Of a stretch of DNA of 64,000 nucleotides, positions 32,515 through 40,016 are shown piece by piece. The notes under the pieces are model-generated. The model was not told the DNA's origin. It ran no database searches and saw only the letters and a list, made by a program, of their open reading frames with translations. Made by a program: the position numbers and the translations under genes. The stretch is from Flavobacterium macacae (lineage in GTDB: Bacteria; Bacteroidota; Bacteroidia; Flavobacteriales; Flavobacteriaceae): contig NZ_RQVR01000003.1 in the NCBI RefSeq assembly GCF_003865365.1, forward strand, positions 186,001 to 250,000, written 5' to 3'. Each line of letters begins with the position of its first letter. Positions within the stretch are counted from its first letter, which is position 1.

Positions 32515-34065
32515 TTATTCGTTTTCAATATTATTTTTACGTTTCAAATATACCATTCCGATACAGAAACTGATTGCTGCAATCACAATCGGATACCACA
32601 ATCCTTCTAAGTAAAACTCTGGATCGCCAGTTTCTTTTGCATTAACTACAAAATAAGTGGAAATGGCAGGAAGCAGTCCTCCGAAGATACCGTTTCCGAT
32701 GTGATATGGCAGAGACATTGATGTGTATCTGATTCTTACTGGGAACATTTCTACCAAAAATGCGGCAATTGGACCGTAAACCATCGTCACAAAGATTACT
32801 TGAATAAATATCCAGAAAATCAAGCTCCATTTGTCAGAATCGTTAATGGTAACTGTTGTTTTTGTATCTGATTTAGCAACACCTTTTTCGTCTAAAATTG
32901 GTTTTCCGTCTTGAAGGTGAAGCGTTTTTACTTGCTGCCATTGCGTTCCGTCTGCAAATTCTTTTGTGGATGTGTAGATAGAATCTAATTGCTGGTGTTT
33001 ATTTTCTTTTGTAATTGCAACAATTTTAGCCTTATCAATTACTTCTGTTTTTAAGCTTACGTCTGTTGTTTCATACATTGCTTTGTAAATTGGCCGGTAC
33101 AATAAAATTGCTAACAGCATACCCGCCATCATAATCGCTTTCCTGCCGATTTTATCACTCAACCATCCGAAGAATAAGAAAAACGGAGTTCCGAATAATA
33201 AAGCCAAACCTAATAATCCGTCAGCTTGAGAAGATTCCACGAACATTACGGTCTTCAAGAAACTCATGGCATAAAATTGGCCTGTGTACCAAACCACACC
33301 TTGTCCCATTGCGGCCCCAAACAAAGCCAATAAAACAAATTTTAAGTTGTATCTGTTTCCGAAACTTTCTTTTAACGGATTTGTACTTGTTTTCCCTTCT
33401 GCTTTGGCTTTTGCAAAAACGGGCGATTCGTCCATTTTTTTACGAATAACATACGATACAAAAACCATCAAGATTGAAACCCAAAAAGGTACTCTCCAAC
33501 CCCATTCGTCAAATTGTTCTGGTGTTAAAGATGCTCTTGTAGCCAAAATTACCATCAATGAAATGAATAATCCGAATGTTGCCGTGGTTTGAATCCAAGA
33601 AGTCCAATAGCCTCTCTCGCCCAATGGTGCGTGCTCGGCCACATAAGTTGCTGCGCCGCCATATTCTCCGCCTAAAGCCAAACCTTGCAACAATCTTAAA
33701 ATCAATACTAAAAGCGGGGCCATAAATCCGATGGTTTCGTAAGCAGGAACGCATCCGATTAAAAAAGTGGCCCCTCCCATCAATAAAAGCGTAACCATAA
33801 AGGTGTATTTTCTTCCAATCAAATCGCCTAGCCTTCCGAAAAATAAGGCTCCGAATGGACGAACGACAAAACCAGCCGCAAAGGTTGCCAATGTGGACAA
33901 AAACGCGGCAGTTGGATTGTCTGCTGGGAAAAATTTGGTAGAAATTACGACTGCCAAACTTCCAAAAATGTAGAAATCATACCACTCGATTAAGGTTCCG
34001 AGGGAGGAAGCCGTGATGACTTTCCAGATTCCTTTTGTGTTCTTTACACTTGCTGTTGTACTCAT
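32515..34065 (-). CDS. MHS-type MFS transporter (metabolite:proton symporter family)
   Basis: A 516-residue inner-membrane carrier of the major facilitator superfamily, MHS subfamily (ProP/KgtP/ShiA relatives, which take up small organic acids and osmolytes). Signatures are SLGTLIEWYDFYIFGSLAVVIS in helix 1, VVRPFGALFFGRLGDLIGRKYTFM, LLQGLALGGEYGGAATYVAEHAP, and FGWLSDKIGRKAIM in the second half. About 80 hydrophilic residues (about 335-415, from YETTDVSLKTEVIDKAKIV to DSDKWSLI) are inserted between helices of the C-terminal half and lengthen the protein. Given acs, prpE and the porin around it, a short-chain carboxylate is the likely cargo, which is inference. It starts 25 bp after the porin stop. 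Confidence 0.9.
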   Translation of the reverse strand: MSTTASVKNTKGIWKVITASSLGTLIEWYDFYIFGSLAVVISTKFFPADNPTAAFLSTLATFAAGFVVRPFGALFFGRLGDLIGRKYTFMVTLLLMGGATFLIGCVPAYETIGFMAPLLVLILRLLQGLALGGEYGGAATYVAEHAPLGERGYWTSWIQTTATFGLFISLMVILATRASLTPEQFDEWGWRVPFWVSILMVFVSYVIRKKMDESPVFAKAKAEGKTSTNPLKESFGNRYNLKFVLLALFGAAMGQGVVWYTGQFYAMSFLKTVMFVESSQADGLLGLALLFGTPFFLFFGWLSDKIGRKAIMMAGMLLAILLYRPIYKAMYETTDVSLKTEVIDKAKIVAITKENKHQQLDSIYTSTKEFADGTQWQQVKTLHLQDGKPILDEKGVAKSDTKTTVTINDSDKWSLIFWIFIQVIFVTMVYGPIAAFLVEMFPVRIRYTSMSLPYHIGNGIFGGLLPAISTYFVVNAKETGDPEFYLEGLWYPIVIAAISFCIGMVYLKRKNNIENE

Positions 34066-34090
34066 ATTTTATAGTTTTAGGATGGGTTTC

Positions 34091-35476
34091 TTATAAATAA
34101 ATTTGCAGTTGAACCGTGAATTCGCCTTTTAATGATTCTACCTTATTTGGAGTTATATACACTGGCCTTGTAGAATACTGCGTGGTAATTTTAGCATGGT
34201 GACCGTCAAGGAAAAAGTTAGCTCCGATGTCAAATTGGCTGCTTGACTTATCTAAAGCTTCAAAGTTTTTATACGTATAAGCGCCATAAGGCTGGATTCT
34301 TACTTTTGGTTTTTCTTCAGAAGTTGGCAATAAAATTCCCGCTTGCGTATACCAGATGTTTCCGGTTCCCATCATTGGCTGTAAATTTCCGGCTCCGGCA
34401 AGCGCTCTGTCACCAGTATAAGCCGGATCTGCTGTTGCAGTTCCCACATTCATAATTCCTAAATTTCTTAAATAATTAGGGCCAAAATCATAATTGTAAA
34501 AAACAGAATATGCTGTGACTGCCATCTTTTTTTCGGGTTTGCCGATAGGCATATCCACGAAAACGTCTGCAGAAAGTAACGTAATATCATGCTTGCCGAC
34601 ATTTCCAGCTACTGAAGTTCTTGTGGCATCTGGCGCATTGTAAAATCCGGCACCGATATTGAAGACTTTTTTGGTTCCAAGGTAAGAACCCACTTTGTAA
34701 GGAAGCAGATTTGATTCCACATCTAAAAATTGGTATTCAAAATAACCCGCTTTAGACCATTTTGTATTACCGCTATTGTCAACAGCCACAGCCACATCAG
34801 ATGTTGGTGCATCAACCGGAGCAAGATTTGTTGCAAAAGGTTTGTTGTAACTCAAGCGGTATTCAAATTTGCCGTATTTTCCTTTAGCGAAAAGACCGCC
34901 TTGACGTGCAAATTGATCTGAATTTTCAATCAAAGGCCAGTTGAAGATAGGTGCATCAACGGTCAAGAAATTTAAGGTTGAGGCCATCGTCATGCGTGAA
35001 AGTCCCATATAATAGTGCAAACCTCCACCTAAAGAAAGACTGAATTTTTGGTCCGCTTGAGGCACAACGACTGCATATTCGTTCCAGGCATCGTGGAAAA
35101 ACAATCCTGGTTTTTTTCCTTGGCCATAACCGCCGGTTCCTGTAGTTCCAGCCGCACCGCCGTTTGTAAAAGTCTGATTATTGATTCCGAAATGCGTCAC
35201 AATCATATAGCGAGGGGAAAGTTGCGCATGCAAGAGAATTCTGAGCCTTCTGTTTCCGATGTCGGTGCTTGAAGAAGCTTCTTCCCCATTAATGGTGGTT
35301 CCGGGATTCATGTCAGAAGAGCGAAACCAGATTTGGTTCCAAGCCAAAACCCTGAGGTATTTTGAGCCATCTTCTTTTAAGTTGAATTTCAAGCCGCTTC
35401 CATAATCTGGAGAACCTTGAGAATATCCTGAAAGGGAAGAAAACAAAACAGCTGCAATCAAAGAAATTCTTTTCAT
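34091..35476 (-). CDS. Outer-membrane porin (OprO/OprP-like beta-barrel)
   Basis: A 461-residue outer-membrane protein with a signal peptide (MKRISLIAAVLFSSLSGYSQ). The mature chain alternates short amphipathic strands and turns, as expected for a 16- or 18-strand barrel. Typical strands include YLRVLAWNQIWFRSS, RRLRILLHAQLSPRYMIVTHFGINNQ, GKFEYRLSYNKPF, IRIQPYGAYTYKNFEALDK-like text, FDIGANFFLDGHHAKITTQYSTRP, and the closing GEFTVQLQIYL. Loops are Gly/Thr/Ala-rich. It precedes the MFS carrier by 25 bp, so the pair would move the same solute across both membranes. No plug or SusD partner is present, so it is passive. The substrate is inferred from context. Confidence 0.85.
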   Translation of the reverse strand: MKRISLIAAVLFSSLSGYSQGSPDYGSGLKFNLKEDGSKYLRVLAWNQIWFRSSDMNPGTTINGEEASSSTDIGNRRLRILLHAQLSPRYMIVTHFGINNQTFTNGGAAGTTGTGGYGQGKKPGLFFHDAWNEYAVVVPQADQKFSLSLGGGLHYYMGLSRMTMASTLNFLTVDAPIFNWPLIENSDQFARQGGLFAKGKYGKFEYRLSYNKPFATNLAPVDAPTSDVAVAVDNSGNTKWSKAGYFEYQFLDVESNLLPYKVGSYLGTKKVFNIGAGFYNAPDATRTSVAGNVGKHDITLLSADVFVDMPIGKPEKKMAVTAYSVFYNYDFGPNYLRNLGIMNVGTATADPAYTGDRALAGAGNLQPMMGTGNIWYTQAGILLPTSEEKPKVRIQPYGAYTYKNFEALDKSSSQFDIGANFFLDGHHAKITTQYSTRPVYITPNKVESLKGEFTVQLQIYL

Positions 35477-35580
35477 AATTTAGTTTGTTTATTCGGTTAG
35501 TACTTGTTATTTGCAGTACCAAATTCAAAAAAACTTATGATGAAAAAAATATTAATATATATAATTGTAAAGCGATATAG

Positions 35581-36000
35581 TTAATCTTTAAAACGCTCCC
35601 ATTTTATGAGCATAAACTTATCTCCAAGCTCTGTAATTATCATTCCTGCACCTGATAATTGTTCTTTGTTTTTTAAGTATTCAATAAGTTCTAAGTGATT
35701 GTAGATCTTGTAAGTGGGATGGTAATCAGCATGCGAAGGTTTTTTGATCTTAAACTCTTTAATCCAATTGCTGACGGTAACATGCGAAACCCCGATAATT
35801 CTCTCAATTTCTCGAAAACTAAGGCCTTCTAAATACAATTGCAGAGCTTTGGTTACATAGTAGTTATCTATCTTTTTTCCAATTTTGTTTACGGTAAAAT
35901 AATAGTTGCATTTTTTACATAAATACCTTTGCCTGTCTTTGATTACACCGCTTTTTACTATTGAATTCCCTTGGCATTTTGGACAGGCTAAAATCTCCAT
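35581..36000 (-). CDS. IS1-derived zinc-ribbon and helix-turn-helix protein without transposase domain
   Basis: A 139-residue protein with the DNA-binding half of an IS1-family transposase. It has a zinc ribbon with Cys6, Cys9, Cys28 and Cys31 (ACPKCQGNSIVKSG, RYLCKKCNYYF) and a helix-turn-helix at about 45-80 (YYVTKALQLYLEGLSFREIERIIGVSHVTVSNWIKEF). The catalytic DDE part is absent. In its place is a short 50-residue tail (YHPTYKIYNHLELIEYLKNKEQLSGAGMIITELGDKFMLIKWERFKD) that reads as an ordinary folded domain, and the frame is clean. There is no neighbouring transposase gene. It looks like a domesticated regulator. A 20-bp element directly before its start recurs upstream of acs, which suggests that it controls itself and the fatty-acid locus. 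Confidence 0.82.
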   Translation of the reverse strand: MEILACPKCQGNSIVKSGVIKDRQRYLCKKCNYYFTVNKIGKKIDNYYVTKALQLYLEGLSFREIERIIGVSHVTVSNWIKEFKIKKPSHADYHPTYKIYNHLELIEYLKNKEQLSGAGMIITELGDKFMLIKWERFKD

Positions 36001-36008
36001 ATATATAA

Positions 36009-36028
36009 ATTTTGCATAAATATACTAA
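36009..36028 (-). promoter_or_regulatory. Candidate operator before the IS1-derived gene (20-bp element, copy 2)
   Basis: On the minus strand TTAGTATATTTATGCAAAAT ends 8 bp before the ATG at 36000. It differs from the acs copy by one base. Its position against the start codon is what autorepression would need; the internal TATATTTA could also be the -7 box. Confidence 0.6.
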
Positions 36029-36051
36029 TTTAGCAATTATACATAAAATTA

Positions 36052-36087
36052 ATAGTGCAAAAAAAGTATATTATTTTTTTGCACTAT
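36052..36087. repeat. Perfect 14-bp inverted repeat upstream of the IS1-derived gene
   Basis: ATAGTGCAAAAAAA (36052-36065) and TTTTTTTGCACTAT (36074-36087) are exact complements around GTATATTA. It lies between the PPOX gene stop and the IS1-derived gene start. It may be an operator, a terminator-like hairpin, or a relic of element ends. Confidence 0.6.
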
Positions 36088-36134
36088 ACAATTATTAATG
36101 AAATTTTTTATTGAATTAGTAACAAATTAAATTT

Positions 36135-36674
36135 TTATGACGGTTTTATATTTCCTTCAATCGAGTCATCGTAGGTTTCCCCTTTTATTGCACCAAAGAT
36201 TCTTTTTAATGTTGCCACCGCCATTCCGTGTTTGGTATCCCAATAATATCCTTCTGACGGGGTTACTTTAATCACGGTAATTCTTGGGTCATTTTCTCCT
36301 TCTGTAAACCACGTTTTCATCATGGGATTCCACAATTCTTTGATTTTATTTTTGTCTTTAGAAATCGTCGCTTTGCCATATATCGACAAATAATCGCTAT
36401 AAGAAGAACCTTGAAACAGCATTTGCACAGACGGATCGTTTTCTAATTCCTCATTTTTATGGCTATCGGAAGAACTTAAAAACCAGAAGTTTCCTTCATC
36501 ATCAATTTTTTCTGGCGCCATTGGTCGGGTATCAAATGATTTTCCTGATTCTATTTTTGTACAGAAAAAACACGAACCGGCTTTTGCAGCCAATTCTTTA
36601 ATTTTGTCAATTGCTTCCCTGCCTACTAAATTCTTGAAATTATCTTCGGGTTGATTTTTGTTGATACTGTCCAT
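36135..36674 (-). CDS. Pyridoxamine 5'-phosphate oxidase family protein (general stress protein 26-like)
   Basis: A 179-residue flavin-binding split-barrel protein. Residues 25-150 match the family (KAGSCFFCTKIESGKSFDTRPMAPEKIDDEGNFWFLSSSDSHKNEELENDPSVQMLFQGSSYSDYLSIYGKATIS and PSEGYYWDTKHGMAVATLKRIFG). The TRPM/W-F-x-S pattern is that of the general stress protein 26 branch, not of the true PdxH enzyme. It probably binds FMN or F420-like cofactors; the reaction is unknown. The C-terminal tail (KGETYDDSIEGNIKP) is also usual. It is monocistronic, with a TAATTTTG -7 box on the minus strand at 36705-36698. Confidence 0.87.
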   Translation of the reverse strand: MDSINKNQPEDNFKNLVGREAIDKIKELAAKAGSCFFCTKIESGKSFDTRPMAPEKIDDEGNFWFLSSSDSHKNEELENDPSVQMLFQGSSYSDYLSIYGKATISKDKNKIKELWNPMMKTWFTEGENDPRITVIKVTPSEGYYWDTKHGMAVATLKRIFGAIKGETYDDSIEGNIKPS

Positions 36675-36838
36675 ACTGTTTTATTTTTTGTTTCAACCAA
36701 AATTAGGTTCTTCCAATCAAAAAAATATTACATGATTTATACTATTTGTTTATTGATTCTAAGCGTTTTATAGAAATTATAAAAAATATTTAAAATACAA
36801 GAAGTGTGAAGCATTAAACTTATTTACTAAATAAAAAA

Positions 36839-36861
36839 GCTGTGAGAATCAAACTTACAGC
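36839..36861 (-). terminator. Terminator after the SulP gene
   Basis: GCTGT (36839-36843) pairs with ACAGC (36857-36861); on the minus strand it is followed by TTTTTT. It overlaps no coding sequence and sits just past the SulP stop. Confidence 0.6.
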
Positions 36862-36867
36862 CCTATT

Positions 36868-38394
36868 TTATTCAATTTTGTAATCGGGATCTTCCATAAT
36901 ATTGACTTCGATGATAGCCGAAGCATTTTTTAAAAGCACTATACAATCTGGGCTCAAATGCCGCAAATGAACCGTTTTTCCAAGCTTGCTATACTTATGA
37001 GTCAGATTATTCAAAATTTCAATAGCCGACATATCAGCCACACGGCTTTCTTTAAAGTCAATAATCACGGTCTGCGGATCTGAAGCTATTTCAAATTTTT
37101 CAGAAAAAGAAGTGACTGAACCAAAAAATAAGGGTCCGAAAATTTCATAATGTTTTGCTCCATTTTCGTCGATAAATTTCCTAGCCCTAATTCTTTTGGC
37201 ATTGTCCCAAGCAAAAACTAACGCTGAAATAATCACGCCAATTAATACCGCTAAAGCCAAATTATGCAAGAAAATTGTAATCATCATTACAATCAGCATG
37301 ACCAAAACGTCTGATTTTGGCATTCTTCTGAAAGTTTTTAAACTCGCCCATTCAAATGTGCCAATGGCCACCATAATCATCACGCCCGTCAAAGCTGCCA
37401 AAGGCAATTTTTCAATAACCGGAGCTCCAACCAGAATGATGATCAATATTGTTAACGAAGCAACTATTCCCGACAGCCGTGCCCGGCTTCCAGCAGAAAG
37501 ATTCACTAAAGTCTGTGCGATCATTGGGCATCCACCCATCCCAAAGAAAAATCCGTTGGCAATATTTGCCGTTCCTTGGGCGATGCATTCGCGGTTGCTG
37601 TTTCCTTTTGATGCCGTAATTTCATCGACTAAATTTAAAGTCAATAAACCTTCAGTCAACCCAACTCCCGCCATAATCAGCGCGTACGGAAAAATTATCT
37701 GCAATGTTTCTAACGTAAAATTGATATCTGGAATATGAAATGGAGGAAATCCGCCGCTGATGGATGCAATATCAGAAACTTGTTTGGTTTCGATTCCGAA
37801 ACCAATTACAACTAAAAATACAACCAAAATGGCGACCAAAGATGCCGGAATTGCTTTGGTAATTTTAGGAAACAAAAGCACTATGCTGATGGTCAGCGCC
37901 ACCAAACCGCTCATTATTAATAAAGGCATTCCGGTCAACCACGAAACATCGCCGTTGACAACCGTTTTAAATTGCTCAAGCTGCGACATAAAGATGACAA
38001 TGGCCAATCCGTTTACGAAACCAAACATCACAGGCTGCGGGACTAATCGGATAAATTTTCCGAGTTTAAATACGCCCATTAAAATTTGGAAAACGCCCGC
38101 CAAAGCAATAGCCCCGAAAACATATTCGATGCCATGGGATTTCATTAATGCGATGAGAACGATAACCGTTGCTCCGGCTCCACCAGAAATCAGTCCGGGC
38201 CTTCCGCCAAGAATGGATGCTACAAATCCCATGATGAAAGCACCGTATAATCCTACCAAAGGCGGAAAACCCGCTAATATGGCAAAGGATAAAGACTCTG
38301 GAATCATGGTCATGGCAACGGTCAATCCCGCAAGAATCTCGGTTTTATAGTTTACTTTTTGAGTAAAGTCAAATAAGGAGAATGTGTTTTTCAT
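36868..38394 (-). CDS. SulP/SLC26 family anion transporter
   Basis: An inner-membrane carrier of 508 residues with the SulP fold (11-14 hydrophobic helices, about residues 15-400) and a cytosolic STAS domain at about 415-505 (HYEIFGPLFFGSVTSFSEKFEIASDPQTVIIDFKESRVADMSAIEILNNL). Characteristic phrases are AGLTVAMTMIPESLSFAILAGFPPLVGLYGAF, GGRPGLISGGAGATV and NSNRECIAQGTANIANGFFFGMGGCPMIAQTLVNLSAG. The family carries sulfate, bicarbonate, nitrate or dicarboxylates; the branch with GMGGCPMIAQT is often annotated as sulfate permease. The gene begins 28 bp after holA and may share its transcript. Substrate is not decided by the sequence. Confidence 0.9.
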   Translation of the reverse strand: MKNTFSLFDFTQKVNYKTEILAGLTVAMTMIPESLSFAILAGFPPLVGLYGAFIMGFVASILGGRPGLISGGAGATVIVLIALMKSHGIEYVFGAIALAGVFQILMGVFKLGKFIRLVPQPVMFGFVNGLAIVIFMSQLEQFKTVVNGDVSWLTGMPLLIMSGLVALTISIVLLFPKITKAIPASLVAILVVFLVVIGFGIETKQVSDIASISGGFPPFHIPDINFTLETLQIIFPYALIMAGVGLTEGLLTLNLVDEITASKGNSNRECIAQGTANIANGFFFGMGGCPMIAQTLVNLSAGSRARLSGIVASLTILIIILVGAPVIEKLPLAALTGVMIMVAIGTFEWASLKTFRRMPKSDVLVMLIVMMITIFLHNLALAVLIGVIISALVFAWDNAKRIRARKFIDENGAKHYEIFGPLFFGSVTSFSEKFEIASDPQTVIIDFKESRVADMSAIEILNNLTHKYSKLGKTVHLRHLSPDCIVLLKNASAIIEVNIMEDPDYKIE

Positions 38395-38422
38395 CTAAAA
38401 TATAATAGCTCAAAATAATTAT

Positions 38423-39427
38423 TTACGAAAAAATCTTCGCCAGCATTTCTTTCATCAAATCACCGCTTCCTAAACTGCTGGCACCAACACCTTTGCTTTT
38501 CACGTCAATGTCGCGTAACGTTGCCACAATAGCGCTCACTTTTTTCATCGGATAATTTTTTATGGCCACATCATATTCCTTGACAAAATAAGGGTTTATG
38601 CCTAAAGCCGAAGCTACATTTTTAGGATTTTTGTCTTTTAACCCGTGGTATTTTAAAAGCTGTATGAAGAATCCAAAAGTCTGCCCAACGGTTAAAACCA
38701 ACGGATTGTCTTTTGGATTATCGGCAAAATATTTGGCAATTTGGTACGCCTTTTTCTGATTTTTTTCGCCAATGGCTTTTCGCAATTCAAAGACGTTAAA
38801 ATCCTTGCTGAAACCGATGTTTTCCTCAATAACTTCTGGGGTAATTGTACCACCTTTTGGCAAAATAATAGCCAATTTGTCTAATTCATTGGCAATCTTG
38901 CTTAAATCAGTTCCCAAAAAGTCAACTAACATTGCCGAAGCTTTTGGTTCGATATTTAACTTTTTTCCAGCCAAAACACGTTTCAACCAGTCGCCTACTT
39001 GATTTTCATACAATTTCTTGCTCTCATAAACGAGTCCATTTTTTGCGAGAACTTTAGTTACTTTTTTTCTTTTGTCCAGCGTTTTATACTTATAAGCAAA
39101 AATCAAAACCGTTGTCAGCATTGGTTTTTCGGCATAACTTTCTAATTTATCAATCGTTCTAGAAAGTTCTTGCGCTTCACGAACAACCACAACTTGTCTT
39201 TCAGCCATCATCGGATAGCGTTTTGCAGTAGAAACCACGTCATCTATCGTCACATCTCTTCCATATAAAATAGTTTGGTTGAAGCCTTTTTCTTCTTCCG
39301 CTAAAAGATTTGCCTCCATAAATTCAGTCAATTTATCAATATAATAAGGCTCCTCGCCCATTAAAAAATAAATGGGCTTGATATTTCCGGCTTTGATGTC
39401 GTTGACAATTTTAACTACTTCGTCCAA
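38423..39427 (-). CDS. holA: DNA polymerase III subunit delta
   Basis: The clamp-loader subunit that opens the beta sliding clamp. The 334 residues show the family opening VNDIKAGNIKPIYFLMGEEPYYIDKLTEFMEANLL, the AAA-like middle (KRYPMMAERQVVVVREAQEL, TVLIFAYKYKTLDKRKKVTKVLAKNG) and the collar domain (GFSKDFNVFELRKAIGEKNQKKAYQIAKYFADNPKDNPL). The reading frame has only a TTG at 39427 as a suitable start; the first in-frame ATG is inside the conserved FLMGEE motif. It is divergent from the HsdR_N protein gene, an arrangement I recall as common in Bacteroidota. Confidence 0.93.
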   Translation of the reverse strand: MDEVVKIVNDIKAGNIKPIYFLMGEEPYYIDKLTEFMEANLLAEEEKGFNQTILYGRDVTIDDVVSTAKRYPMMAERQVVVVREAQELSRTIDKLESYAEKPMLTTVLIFAYKYKTLDKRKKVTKVLAKNGLVYESKKLYENQVGDWLKRVLAGKKLNIEPKASAMLVDFLGTDLSKIANELDKLAIILPKGGTITPEVIEENIGFSKDFNVFELRKAIGEKNQKKAYQIAKYFADNPKDNPLVLTVGQTFGFFIQLLKYHGLKDKNPKNVASALGINPYFVKEYDVAIKNYPMKKVSAIVATLRDIDVKSKGVGASSLGSGDLMKEMLAKIFS

Positions 39428-39481
39428 AAGAATGTGTTTATGTATTTTTATTATAATTGAAAACTTAGTATCTCAGAAACT

Positions 39482-39512
39482 TTGCAACTCTGCAACTTTG
39501 AAACTATATTTG
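39482..39512 (+). promoter_or_regulatory. Bacteroidota-type promoter giving a possibly leaderless transcript
   Basis: TTG (39482-39484), 20 bp, TATATTTG (39505-39512) is a near-perfect match. The ATG of the downstream gene is at 39517, where the transcript itself should begin. Confidence 0.7.
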
Positions 39513-39516
39513 CGCA

Positions 39517-39963
39517 ATGCAACAGCTTCATTTTCCTGCTTATAAATTTCGATTCAAAAATAGCGAAAATAAAGTCGCTATCTTCGATGAAATACGCAAA
39601 AAATTTATTGTTTTAACTCCTGAAGAATGGGTTCGCCAAAATGTAGTCCAATATCTCCTGCAAGAAAAAAAATATCCAAAATCTTATATTAATGTCGAAA
39701 AATTAATTAAACTTAATGGTTTAATTAAACGTTATGATGTTGTTGTATTTCAGCCAGATGGAAAATTATTTTTACTGATAGAATGCAAATCAACCGACAT
39801 CAAAATCAGCCAAGATACTTTTGACCAAATTGCACGATACAATATGGCTTTGGAAGCAAAATATTTAATGGTAACCAACGGCTTAAATCATTATTTTTGC
39901 CAAATGGATTATATAGAAGAGAAATATAATTTTCTGCAAGATCTTCCGGAATTTACAATCTAA
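39517..39963 (+). CDS. Type I restriction enzyme R protein N-terminal domain (HsdR_N) stand-alone protein
   Basis: A 148-residue protein consisting of the HsdR_N nuclease-like domain alone. It keeps the PD-(D/E)xK signature: LIKRYDVVVFQPDGKLFLLIECKS, with Asp in RYDVVV and the E-C-K pair, preceded by TPEEWVRQNVVQYLLQEKKYP. No motor, methylase or specificity gene is nearby, so it is not part of a restriction system. Stand-alone members are conserved beside holA in Bacteroidota, from memory, and their role is unknown; DNA repair or processing is a reasonable guess. It is followed 53 bp later by the glycosyltransferase gene. Confidence 0.85.
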   Translation: MQQLHFPAYKFRFKNSENKVAIFDEIRKKFIVLTPEEWVRQNVVQYLLQEKKYPKSYINVEKLIKLNGLIKRYDVVVFQPDGKLFLLIECKSTDIKISQDTFDQIARYNMALEAKYLMVTNGLNHYFCQMDYIEEKYNFLQDLPEFTI

Positions 39964-40016
39964 GAAGCCGTAAATTTCTCAAAAGCCTAACAAATCCAAA
40001 AATTCAAGAACAAAAA

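Noticed and set aside
35497..35520. Third copy of the 20-bp element before the porin
   Set aside because: Only TTAGT, TTAT and GCA align, and with gaps, so it is too weak to call as a site without comparison to relatives.
35581..36087. Intact IS1-type insertion sequence
   Set aside because: There is no DDE transposase frame, no second copy of the inverted repeat around the gene, and no target duplication visible. The gene reads as a stand-alone protein.
14913..36088. Shared 11-mer TTTGCACTATA at 14913-14923 and 36078-36088
   Set aside because: Short and AT-rich; one match of this length is not improbable in a window of this size, and the flanks do not continue the match.
39517..39963. Type I restriction system
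   Set aside because: Only the HsdR_N domain is present, without motor, HsdM or HsdS genes, and the gene is 148 codons long.
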